Assembly (NCBI GenBank): GCA_015232795.1
Contig: JADFYX010000036.1
Span: 1 to 13,133, forward strand
Direction of reading: 5' to 3'
DNA from: Magnetococcales bacterium
GTDB lineage: Bacteria > Pseudomonadota > Magnetococcia > Magnetococcales > JADFYX01
Length of the DNA: 13,133 nt
Of this stretch, positions 1 through 6,373 are shown piece by piece (position 1 is the stretch's first letter; every line of letters begins with the position of its first letter). A program made the position numbers and the translations under genes. Below the pieces are notes generated by a model. That model saw only the letters and a program-made list of their open reading frames with translations, searched no databases and was not told where the DNA came from.

Positions 1-395
1 ATGGCTCTTTCACCTTTGGCAACCACCGCTGTATGAAGTATTAAAAAATGGTTGGCACGTCCTGCTATTGCAAAGTTCCAGCCCCACTCAAACATTGGTG
101 GGGCATGGTCTTTGGGAAATGGGGCGAGATGGTTTACCCCATCTAATTGAAAATATACTTGTGGTCGCCAAAAACGGCGATAATTTGTATTTGTGGTTAG
201 TTGAATATGAAAATCAGCAATATCCCGCCAAGGTTCTTCAATAACCGGATGGTTGCCGTAGATCAGGGAAAAATAGTCAAGAAATTGAGGGATTACACTT
301 TTTAGATGAATAGAGAATGGACCAGAAGACCAACGTAAACCAGGACCACACAAGGTTTTCTTCAACTCTCGTCTGCTGAGATCAGAAATAATCAT
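1..395 (-). CDS. HprK-related kinase A, N-terminal part (runs off left edge)
   Basis: The visible 131 codons start at ATG 395-393 (MIISDLSRRELKKTLCGPGL) and stay open to base 1, so the C-terminal part lies outside the window. The opening with LRWSSGPFSIHLKS, the middle with NYRRFWRPQVYFQLDG and the stretch HTAVVAKGERA match my memory of the HprK-related kinase A family (TIGR04352), distant relatives of HPr kinase/phosphorylase. In that family an LLHAAVVERxGRA-like segment directly precedes the Walker A P-loop, so the nucleotide-binding site should begin just beyond the edge. The ATG overlaps the TGA of the PqqD-like gene (ATGA, bases 392-395) and has no clear Shine-Dalgarno, which points to translational coupling and joint function. 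Substrate and reaction are unknown: phosphorylation of a peptide or carrier protein is inference from the HprK fold. A nucleotidyltransferase gene often follows in such loci and may lie to the left. Confidence 0.85.
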   Translation of the reverse strand, partial: MIISDLSRRELKKTLCGPGLRWSSGPFSIHLKSVIPQFLDYFSLIYGNHPVIEEPWRDIADFHIQLTTNTNYRRFWRPQVYFQLDGVNHLAPFPKDHAPPMFEWGWNFAIAGRANHFLILHTAVVAKGERA

Positions 396-724
396 GAGGT
401 GGATATTGAAGTTTGTTTTGAGGTGTTTAACTCTACTGGCTGAATAATTCCCAAATGGTCCAGATCAAGGATGATTTGCCAAACTCTAGCCATTATCTCT
501 TTTTTCTGCTCTTCATCCTCAATAGCCAGATCCAAACTATTGATAATTGTATTGGCGGTCATGGGGTTTTCTTCAAAAAGCTTAAGAATATCCAAAACTG
601 GATCAAAAAGTAGGTGGGTAGCACCAGAGAGGGGGTTGAAGATTAAACAACCGTTATTGAACTGCTCCCAGATTAGAGAACACCTGTCTGGAACAAACCA
701 CTGGGTTTCCTGAGAGATATTCAC
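392..724 (-). CDS. PqqD-like peptide chaperone of the HPr-rel-A system
   Basis: A 110-aa protein, about the normal size for a PqqD-type domain. Residues 10-45 (FVPDRCSLIWEQFNNG, then CLIFNPLSGATHLLFDP) give the PqqD pattern of an aromatic/charged strand followed by a [hydrophobic]-x-NPxSGxTHLL segment. Residues 55-95 are helical and end in DLDHLGIIQPV, like the 'L...GLI' end of PqqD. PqqD proteins are peptide-recognition domains that present a precursor peptide to a modifying enzyme; this version fits the family found beside HprK-related kinases (TIGR04353). The start is GTG at 724-722: a TAA lies immediately upstream in frame, so nothing longer is possible, and only a weak GGA precedes it. 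It lies 63 nt after the Tat-signal protein gene and overlaps the kinase gene by 4 nt. The last ten residues (Ser/Thr/Gln-rich) look unstructured. The client peptide is not proven. Confidence 0.82.
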   Translation of the reverse strand: MNISQETQWFVPDRCSLIWEQFNNGCLIFNPLSGATHLLFDPVLDILKLFEENPMTANTIINSLDLAIEDEEQKKEIMARVWQIILDLDHLGIIQPVELNTSKQTSISTS

Positions 725-758
725 TTAATCCGGGTTTAGACAATTAAAAAAAGTATCA

Positions 759-822
759 TTTAAAAAAGAATATCCAACAAGACTGTTTTAATTAAAAAAG
801 GATGTCCAACAGGATTGTTTTA
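759..822. repeat. Imperfect 32-bp tandem duplication at the 3' end of the Tat-signal protein gene
   Basis: Two adjacent copies, 759-790 and 791-822, agree at 27 of 32 positions; four of the five differences are transitions. The right copy encodes the last ten residues of the protein (KQSCWTSFFN). The left copy lies downstream of that gene on the minus strand and begins within its stop codon. Read in its own frame it gives KQSCWIFFFK followed by TGA, so the KQSCW core is kept, with two synonymous changes. That frame is shifted relative to the gene and blocked by an in-frame TAA at 792-794, so it is probably not translated as part of the protein. Confidence 0.8.
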
Positions 823-1330
823 TCGCATAAAATTTTGTTGGGGCAGTTGACGGCCAAGCACCTGTTCCTATGCCTGCTGCATTAGCACCCCATTGACCAG
901 CGGCTGGTTGGCCTGATGTTGCTAATGATCCACCAGCCGTCAAGTAGGGGAGGCACCACTCGGTACCTGCTCCCGCAGGGCCAGCATTTGCTGCTCCCCA
1001 AATAGCAGCATCATCTGGGTCTACCCAGAGTAGGTCGTTACCGATATTACCTACCGCGGTACAGCGTTTAGTAACGCCACCACCCGCAAAAAAGTTGCCA
1101 GTCATGCCAGCACCAGCTATACATGCGGCGTTGCTTACCGATGTGCCAGCCAAAGCAGCACCGCTTTGCAGGGTAATAATAGCCGGAACACCAGCCAGCA
1201 ATCCTTTGAGAAGTTTACGCCGTCTTGCCCCAAGTTGATCTTCCGGGCTTAGGTCAGGCTTCTCAGATTGCCCACTGTCCGAGGCTTTTTGCTCCGGTTG
1301 TTTGGGGCTATCTTGGTGTTGATCGGCCAT
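788..1330 (-). CDS. Tat-signal, Ala/Gly-rich secreted protein; candidate substrate of the HPr-rel-A system
   Basis: A 180-aa protein of no family I can name. Residues 1-35 are polar and probably disordered (Gln/Ser/Lys/Glu/Asp). Residues 36-61 form a Tat-like signal: RRRKLLK close to the (S/T)RRxFLK consensus, a mild hydrophobic core (LLAGVPAIITL), and SGAALA as a likely signal-peptidase site before GTSVS. The mature part (about 119 aa) is rich in Ala and Gly, has cysteines at 70, 90, 126 and 174 that could form two disulfides, and has several Trp residues, ending KQSCWTSFFN. The start at 1330 is chosen because AAGGA sits 7 nt upstream; an 18-residue longer reading from 1384 has no such site. 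Small proteins with an RR-LL-K / TL-SGAA leader recur, as I recall, in exosortase-type genomes. Its place directly before the PqqD-like and HprK-related genes suggests it is their client; this is inference. Confidence 0.8.
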   Translation of the reverse strand: MADQHQDSPKQPEQKASDSGQSEKPDLSPEDQLGARRRKLLKGLLAGVPAIITLQSGAALAGTSVSNAACIAGAGMTGNFFAGGGVTKRCTAVGNIGNDLLWVDPDDAAIWGAANAGPAGAGTEWCLPYLTAGGSLATSGQPAAGQWGANAAGIGTGAWPSTAPTKFYAIKQSCWTSFFN

Positions 1331-1337
1331 GCAAGTT

Positions 1338-1342
1338 TCCTT
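1338..1342 (-). promoter_or_regulatory. Ribosome binding site of the Tat-signal protein gene
   Basis: Minus-strand AAGGA lies 7 nt upstream of the ATG at 1330-1328. It decides for the 180-residue start over the longer reading from 1384. Confidence 0.7.
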
Positions 1343-1447
1343 AAAACGGTAAATTAAAGTTTTACTTTCTTTAACAAATGCCAACCAAGACTACCCTCTT
1401 TACCAGAAAAAATCAAAACTTGAATTGCAGTTTAGCCGATTTTTTCA

Positions 1448-2587
1448 CTAGTTTTCAATCAAACTACCTCTGAACAGACTCTTATACTGATGCACCATCT
1501 GTTCCAAAGTAAATTTTTGCAGATACAGCTCCCTTCCTGCCAGCCCCTGTTGGAGACCGAGATTTGGATCATTAACGTAAGAAAAGAGTGCTTGAGCCAA
1601 ATCTTGGTGGTTTTGTGGGGCAACCAAAGAGCCGGTTTTACCCTCTATAACTAAATTAGCCACTCCACCAACATTGGTTGCTACCACAGGCAGAGCTGCT
1701 GCCATAGCCTCTATAATGGTCAAAGGTGTACCCTCTGCCTGAGATGGTAGGGCAAAAAGATCCATACCACGCAACAACTCCCCAACATCTTTGCGCCAGC
1801 CACTTATCCAGAGTTTCTCTTGGATGCCTAGCTTGCCAGCCAACTCTTCAAGCTCAGTCCGTTGTGGGCCGTCACCAACCATCACCAGTCGCAACCTGTT
1901 GCCATTTTCTCCTGCTAAACTAAGCAGGCTGGCAAAGGCTTTTAATAAGTTGCTCTGATCTTTCACAGGCCATAGTCGTCCAACTGTGCCAATTATAAAG
2001 GTGTCGGGGGTGGCAAACAGGGGAGTAGGTGGATTAGACAAAGGTAGGCGTCTATCTTTGCTACGTGGAGGCAGGGTGGATTCTATACCATTGATAATAA
2101 GTTTAATTTTATCAGGTGAAATTTTTACGCTATTTTCCAACCAGCCTGCAAGATCTTCTGATACTGCAACAACATGGTCAACAAACGGTATTAATAACCG
2201 CCTTAAGAGGAGATATTTTTTGTTGCTACCGTCAATATCATAACTATCTCGCCCATGTTCTGCGTGGATAACAACTGGAACACCCGCCAAACGTGCCGGG
2301 ATAACCCCCTCTAGAGCTGCCAGATTACAGGTGTGGAGAATATCCGGTTTTAGCTGTCGTAAAAGTTTCCACAATCGCCACCAGACCATTAAATCCTTAC
2401 CAGCTTTTTTATTTAACTGATAAAAACTTACGTTTGCTGCTGTTATACGCTCTTTAAAGCCGGAACATTCAGTAAGAGAGATAACCACATGGCGAAACTC
2501 ATCTTTAGGCAGATGATTAATTAAATTAACCACCACCGTCTCCAGACCACCGACATCCAGCCTGTATAACAGATGAACTACAAGCAC
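1448..2587 (-). CDS. Exosortase-associated glycosyltransferase (TIGR03088 type, GT4-like)
   Basis: A 379-aa GT-B glycosyltransferase, close to the usual length of about 375 aa. The N-terminal acceptor-side Rossmann domain opens with VVHLLYRLDVGGLETVVVNL, a strong signature of the PEP-CTERM/EpsH1-associated sugar transferase family TIGR03088. The C-terminal donor domain carries IIGTVGRLWPVKDQ (about 198-211), VMVGDGPQR (236-243) and AEGTPLTIIEAMA with the E-x7-E pair at E285 and E293, which binds the nucleotide-sugar. It is a cytoplasmic or membrane-associated enzyme that adds a sugar to a lipid-linked exopolysaccharide intermediate; the actual sugar is unknown. The start is GTG at 2587-2585, with GGAGG 9 nt upstream inside the end of the preceding gene. 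Only 4 nt separate it from the other glycosyltransferase, so both are surely co-transcribed. A 117-nt gap follows before the Tat-signal protein gene. Confidence 0.9.
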   Translation of the reverse strand: MLVVHLLYRLDVGGLETVVVNLINHLPKDEFRHVVISLTECSGFKERITAANVSFYQLNKKAGKDLMVWWRLWKLLRQLKPDILHTCNLAALEGVIPARLAGVPVVIHAEHGRDSYDIDGSNKKYLLLRRLLIPFVDHVVAVSEDLAGWLENSVKISPDKIKLIINGIESTLPPRSKDRRLPLSNPPTPLFATPDTFIIGTVGRLWPVKDQSNLLKAFASLLSLAGENGNRLRLVMVGDGPQRTELEELAGKLGIQEKLWISGWRKDVGELLRGMDLFALPSQAEGTPLTIIEAMAAALPVVATNVGGVANLVIEGKTGSLVAPQNHQDLAQALFSYVNDPNLGLQQGLAGRELYLQKFTLEQMVHQYKSLFRGSLIEN

Positions 2588-2591
2588 GGCC

Positions 2592-3821
2592 TTACCCCTC
2601 CATAACCTTTAAAACCCGTTTAAGATTATTTTGCCAGTTGTAATTTTTCTCAACCAAATTGTTGCCAGCTCTAACTGCCTCTTTGGCTAGTTTGCTATCT
2701 TTATCGCCTGGTTTGGGGTTTTTGCCAAGTATAGTTATGACACTATCGGCAAATTGAGCCGCATCATTTTTTACCCATCTTTTGATTTCTGGGGGCAGTT
2801 GTATCCCCTCCATGGCCTGTTGGGTGGCAACTACAGGTCGGGCCATTGCCATGGCTTCTAACACTTTGTTTTGTATGCCCCTTGCCAAGCGTAATGGAGC
2901 CACTGCTACCCCAGCATATGCTATATACGGGCGTATATCGGCAACTCTACCAACCACCGTAACCCCTTCTAGCTGTGCAAGTCGCTCTACATCAGAGGTT
3001 GCGCCACCACCGACAATATAAAAATGGGCACTGTATATGGTTTTTCTGATTATGGGCAGAATATCTTTTGCAAACCATACAACTGCATCTACATTGGGTC
3101 TATAACCCATGGCTCCGGTAAAAACCAGAGGGATTTTGCTTTTAGGGTAGGGGTTGTTATACTCTTCTTTAGGGGAGAAAAAATCTTGATCTACCCCGTT
3201 TTCCCAATAGCCAATTTTGGGGGCAGACTCTGGTGCTAGAGTTTTAAATAGCTGGGCCTCTGCTTTGCTAACAAACAGTGATGCGTTAAATTTTTGGACG
3301 AGTTTGCGTTCATACATGAGAAGTTTTTTACCTTCTCTGGCAAAAATCCACCGTTTAACACCCCCTAAATCTTTTGCATATTGCAGCCATTTATCAGAAT
3401 CAACATCGACAAAGTCTAATATTTTTCTTGTGTTTATAGTATTTTGTCCAAGTACATATTGACTTAAAGCTGCTGAATATACGACAATTTTTGTTATGGG
3501 CCTGTCACTTAATGTTTGCTTAACAAAGCTATCCATCCTACGGTTTTTATAGTAAGGAATGGTGAGAGGCTGGTTGCTTAAAAAACCTGATAGAGAGCGG
3601 ATTGTAGCAAGGGAAGGGTGTAAGGGTATAAAACAGCTCTCCCCGCTTATCATAGCTTTGTTGGCCTCCACATATTGCCAATCATCTTTATCGTCAATAA
3701 AGCACCCCAAATGGACCCGGTAACGCTTTGCAAGAAATTGCAACAGGTGGTATGAGCGGATTTTATCCCCTTTGTTTGGCGGGTAGGGGATACGATGGCT
3801 AAGAAATAGTAAATCTTCCAT
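2592..3821 (-). CDS. Exosortase-associated sugar transferase (TIGR03087 type)
   Basis: A 409-aa GT-B glycosyltransferase with the family's opening LFLSHRIPYPPNKGDKIRSY (about residues 5-24). An Asp-rich segment DFVDVDSDKW lies near 136-145, and FTGAMGYRPNVDAVVWF (about 234-250) starts the donor domain. GIQNKVLEAMAMARPVVAT (about 315-333) is the nucleotide-sugar region, with N and E in the place of the E-x7-E pair. This matches the PEP-CTERM/EpsH1-associated transferase TIGR03087, normally found beside the TIGR03088 type, as here. It probably adds a sugar during exopolysaccharide repeat-unit assembly on the cytoplasmic face; donor unknown. The reading frame stays open to an ATG at 3869-3867, giving 16 more residues. 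I prefer 3821 because family members begin right before the LFL-HRIPYPPNKGD block and because the longer version would cover the trpB -10 box on the other strand. Neither start has a strong ribosome binding site. Confidence 0.88.
   Translation of the reverse strand: MEDLLFLSHRIPYPPNKGDKIRSYHLLQFLAKRYRVHLGCFIDDKDDWQYVEANKAMISGESCFIPLHPSLATIRSLSGFLSNQPLTIPYYKNRRMDSFVKQTLSDRPITKIVVYSAALSQYVLGQNTINTRKILDFVDVDSDKWLQYAKDLGGVKRWIFAREGKKLLMYERKLVQKFNASLFVSKAEAQLFKTLAPESAPKIGYWENGVDQDFFSPKEEYNNPYPKSKIPLVFTGAMGYRPNVDAVVWFAKDILPIIRKTIYSAHFYIVGGGATSDVERLAQLEGVTVVGRVADIRPYIAYAGVAVAPLRLARGIQNKVLEAMAMARPVVATQQAMEGIQLPPEIKRWVKNDAAQFADSVITILGKNPKPGDKDSKLAKEAVRAGNNLVEKNYNWQNNLKRVLKVMEG
2597..2601 (-). promoter_or_regulatory. 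Ribosome binding site for the GTG-started TIGR03088-type gene
   Basis: Minus-strand GGAGG inside the last codons of the upstream glycosyltransferase gene, 9 nt before GTG 2587-2585. It supports the GTG start and coupled translation. Confidence 0.65.
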
Positions 3822-3835
3822 CCCGGTAGTTTGCC

Positions 3836-3865
3836 TTGTATGGGCCAACTTTAAAAGGTTATAAT
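3836..3865 (+). promoter_or_regulatory. Probable sigma-70-type promoter of trpBA
   Basis: A perfect -10 box TATAAT at 3860-3865 is preceded, at an 18-nt spacing, by a weak -35 box TTGTAT (3836-3841). Transcription would start near 3872, leaving a leader of about 37 nt before trpB. That leader is too short for a classical trp attenuator with a leader peptide. It lies in the divergent gap between trpB and the minus-strand glycosyltransferase operon. Confidence 0.55.
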
Positions 3866-3908
3866 CCATCCCAATAAATAATCTAGATTTACCTACACAG
3901 GACGGACG

Positions 3909-5141
3909 ATGAAAAAAGGCTATTTTGGCTCTTACGGTGGGGCATTTATTCCTGAAATTTTACATGAGACTTTCCAGCAATTAACTGCACATTACGAAGC
4001 AGCTCGCAATGATCCGGCATTTTGGGCGGAGTATATCGCCTTGATGGAGAACTATTCCGGTCGTCCTACTCCTCTGACTTTTGCTGCCAATCTTTCTGCA
4101 AAACTAAACAAAAAGATCTATATCAAAAGAGAAGATCTTAACCAGACAGGTGCCCACAAGGCTAATAATGTCATGGGCCAGGGTTTGTTGGTTAAAAGAA
4201 TGGGTAAAACCCGTGTGATTGCCGAAACCGGGGCGGGACAGCATGGCGTTGCCACCGCTACCATGGCAGCTAGAATGGGTTTTGAGTGCACCATCTATAT
4301 GGGGGCAGTAGATGTAGAGCGACAACGGCCCAATGTGTTCTGGATGCAGCAACTAGGGGCCGAAGTAGTACCTGTGACATCTGGTTCCCAAACCTTGAAA
4401 GATGCGGTTAATGAGGCCTTGCGCGATTGGGTGGGTAGCATGGACAACACCCACTATGTTCTGGGTACGGCCTGTGGAGCACACCCTTTTCCTGAGATGG
4501 TCTCCTGGTTTCAATCGGTAATAGGCAGTGAAGCCAGAGAGCAGATATTAAAACTAGAAGGACGGCTGCCAGATAGGGTCTATGCCTGTGTGGGTGGTGG
4601 TTCCAACGCCATGGGGATATTTCAGGGATTTTTGGCTAACAAAGAGGTTGAGTTAATTGGTGTTGAGGCAGGTGGTAAAGGGGTTCATACTTCTCAACAT
4701 GCTGCACGTATTGCCTCTGATGATGCCACCGACGGTGTTGCCCAAGGCTACAGGACCTTTTTTCTTCAAGATAAAGACGGCCAGATGTTAGACACCCACT
4801 CTGTAGCAGCAGGCTTGGATTATGTGGGAATATCACCAATTCTAGCGGATTTGCATGTGCAGGGTAGGGTGCGTTTTATTGCAGCAAACGATAGTGAAGT
4901 GGTGGCTGCTCTAAAATATTTAATGAAAAATGAAGGGCTTATAGCAGCGTTGGAGTCCAGTCATGCTGTTGCTGGGGCACTAGGGGAAATGACAGATATG
5001 GCTGATGGTTCGGTGGTGATTATAAATCTTTCCGGGCGGGGAGATAAGGATATTTTTACCGTGGCTGATGCTTTGGACGATCCCGGCTGGAAGCAGTTTA
5101 TCGCCCAAAAAGCCAAGCAGTATGCCGGGGAGTCCTCTTAA
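3909..5141 (+). CDS. trpB: Tryptophan synthase beta subunit
   Basis: A 410-aa PLP enzyme that condenses indole, channelled from the alpha subunit, with L-serine to give L-tryptophan in the cytoplasmic alpha2-beta2 complex. Catalytic features are intact: PLP lysine K84 in TGAHKANN, acid-base glutamate E106 in AETGAGQHG, K164 in TLKDA, the phosphate-binding GGGSN at 229-233, D304 in AGLDY, E349 in ALESSHA, and S375 in SGRGDKD, which contacts the PLP ring nitrogen. Length and pattern fit the alpha-partnered TrpB1 class rather than the longer TrpB2. The segment GLDYVGISPILADLHVQGR differs from the common GLDYPGVGPEHA, so this is a diverged branch. The ATG at 3909 has AGGA 6 nt upstream. The trpA gene begins 1 nt after its stop. 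No other trp gene is visible. Confidence 0.97.
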   Translation: MKKGYFGSYGGAFIPEILHETFQQLTAHYEAARNDPAFWAEYIALMENYSGRPTPLTFAANLSAKLNKKIYIKREDLNQTGAHKANNVMGQGLLVKRMGKTRVIAETGAGQHGVATATMAARMGFECTIYMGAVDVERQRPNVFWMQQLGAEVVPVTSGSQTLKDAVNEALRDWVGSMDNTHYVLGTACGAHPFPEMVSWFQSVIGSEAREQILKLEGRLPDRVYACVGGGSNAMGIFQGFLANKEVELIGVEAGGKGVHTSQHAARIASDDATDGVAQGYRTFFLQDKDGQMLDTHSVAAGLDYVGISPILADLHVQGRVRFIAANDSEVVAALKYLMKNEGLIAALESSHAVAGALGEMTDMADGSVVIINLSGRGDKDIFTVADALDDPGWKQFIAQKAKQYAGESS

Positions 5142-5142
5142 A

Positions 5143-5904
5143 ATGGAAAAGCTGATACGTAACACAGATAAAAAAATATTATTGATGTCCCATCTGGTAT
5201 TGGGTTATCCCAGCATGCAGGCAAACCAAGAGGTGATTGCGGCGATGGTAGCCTCTGGAGTGGATCTTATGGAGTTGCAAATTCCCTTCTCCGAGCCCAT
5301 AGCCGACGGTCCCATGATAGCACGGGCCAACCAGAGTGCCTTGGACAATGGTTTTAAAGTTAGAGAGGGTTTGGCTTTTATTGCCCAGACCATTAAAAAA
5401 CATAAAATACCCTTTTTAATCATGACATATTACAACATTTTAATGGCCTATGGTGTGGAAGATTTTATTAAAGAGGCCGCAAGAATAGGTGTAAAAGGGT
5501 TGATAATTCCTGATCTACCTCCCCAAGAGGCAGGCCAAGCCATAAGCTGGTGCCAGGAGCATGGGGGAGGGAGCCTGGATTGGATTCAACTCATGACCCC
5601 CACAAGCAGCGATGCCCGTTTAGCAGAGATCGGCAGCAAGGCCAGTGGTTTTGTCTATTGTGTCGCCAGAAAAGGTGTTACAGGCAAAAAAACTGACTTT
5701 GGCAACGAGCTGGCGCAATTTATAAAACGTTGCCGGGCTGCCACATCCCTACCGTTAGCGGTGGGCTTTGGGGTAAAGTCACACCAAGATGTGGCTCAAC
5801 TAGCCAACTTAGCCGAAATTGCCGTAGTGGGAACTGCTGCCATTAAAATTCATGAAGAACATGGAGCAAAAGCCGTAGGTGAATTTTTTGCAGGTTTGCG
5901 TTAG
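5143..5904 (+). CDS. trpA: Tryptophan synthase alpha subunit
   Basis: A 253-aa TIM-barrel lyase that cleaves indole-3-glycerol phosphate to indole and glyceraldehyde 3-phosphate and passes indole to TrpB. The catalytic pair is present: E44 in LMELQIPFSEP and D55 in PIADGP. The barrel motifs IIPDLPPQEA (121-130), VYCVARKGVTG (171-181), AVGFGVKS (206-213) and the phosphate-binding VVGTAAIK (228-235) are also present. Two local departures from the common form are Q46 where Gly is usual (ELGVPFSDP) and Ala in place of the usual Ser of GSAIVK. The start at 5143 is chosen because GGGGAG (5127-5132) lies 10 nt upstream and because an upstream extension would lie inside trpB with no similarity. It follows the trpB stop by 1 nt, so the two are translated from one message. 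Confidence 0.96.
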   Translation: MEKLIRNTDKKILLMSHLVLGYPSMQANQEVIAAMVASGVDLMELQIPFSEPIADGPMIARANQSALDNGFKVREGLAFIAQTIKKHKIPFLIMTYYNILMAYGVEDFIKEAARIGVKGLIIPDLPPQEAGQAISWCQEHGGGSLDWIQLMTPTSSDARLAEIGSKASGFVYCVARKGVTGKKTDFGNELAQFIKRCRAATSLPLAVGFGVKSHQDVAQLANLAEIAVVGTAAIKIHEEHGAKAVGEFFAGLR

Positions 5905-5925
5905 CTTGGAATTTACCTGATAGTT

Positions 5926-5955
5926 AAGACAATTCGTTTCATATAGCACTAAAAT
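5926..5955 (+). promoter_or_regulatory. Possible promoter ahead of the small membrane protein and GT39 genes
   Basis: AAGACA (5926-5931) and TAAAAT (5950-5955), separated by 18 nt, form a fair sigma-70-like pair in the 70-bp gap after trpA, about 20 nt before the next ATG. The region is AT-rich, so a chance match is possible. No hairpin terminator was seen after trpA, so read-through from trpBA is also possible. Confidence 0.35.
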
Positions 5956-5974
5956 ATTGGATAAATAAAATATA

Positions 5975-6373
5975 ATGGAATATGCAGAAGCAACAAGACC
6001 TCGTTTGGCTTTAATATCAGCGGTAATAGCTGTAATGTTCGGGCTATTGACTATTAAATCTGGTGGTGCTGTCCTGTTTATAGATGGAGAGGCACGTCTA
6101 GCGGCTGGTAACTACAGTCCATTTGTGCTCTGGTTTAATTTTCTTGCAGGATTTGCCTATATTATTGCAGGAGTTGGTATCTATTTTTGGCGAGTATGGG
6201 CAATATATTTAGCAATTATTATTGCCTTGGCAACCATGCTTGTTTTTGCAATATTCGGTATAACCATCTATTTTGGTGCAAGTTATGAAGTACGCACCAT
6301 TGGTGCTTTAAGTCTGCGCAGTGTAGTCTGGATAATCATAGGTTTAACCACCTTTAAGGCATGGAAAAAATAA
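5975..6373 (+). CDS. Small four-helix membrane protein of unknown function
   Basis: A 132-aa hydrophobic protein with four predicted membrane helices at about 11-35, 50-72, 74-100 and 108-127, and short polar loops. The loop after helix 1 reads GGAVLFIDGEARLAAGNY and leads into a conserved-looking SPFVLWFNFLAGFAYIIAGV segment. I do not recognise a named family; the pattern reminds me of small uncharacterised inner-membrane proteins, without more. The ATG at 5975 lacks a clear Shine-Dalgarno; the upstream sequence is A/T only. Its last 13 nt overlap the start of the GT39-like gene, so the two are probably translated together, and it may assist that enzyme or its lipid-linked donor. Confidence 0.75.
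   Translation: MEYAEATRPRLALISAVIAVMFGLLTIKSGGAVLFIDGEARLAAGNYSPFVLWFNFLAGFAYIIAGVGIYFWRVWAIYLAIIIALATMLVFAIFGITIYFGASYEVRTIGALSLRSVVWIIIGLTTFKAWKK

Noticed and set aside
756..800. Programmed frameshift at the TTTTTT run joining the second KQSCW copy to the protein
   Set aside because: The frame that reads the second copy meets TAA at 792-794 immediately after the T run, so no simple slip reaches it.
1331..1384. 18-residue N-terminal extension of the Tat-signal protein (start at 1384)
   Set aside because: No ribosome binding site, whereas ATG 1330 has AAGGA 7 nt upstream.
1353..1384. Promoter-like TTGGCA...TTTAAT on the minus strand ahead of the Tat-signal protein gene
   Set aside because: The 20-nt spacing is too long for a sigma-70 promoter, and the -24/-12 layout of sigma-54 does not fit either.
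5068..5142. 25-residue N-terminal extension of TrpA from 5068
   Set aside because: It lies wholly inside trpB in another frame and has no TrpA similarity; ATG 5143 has GGGGAG 10 nt upstream.
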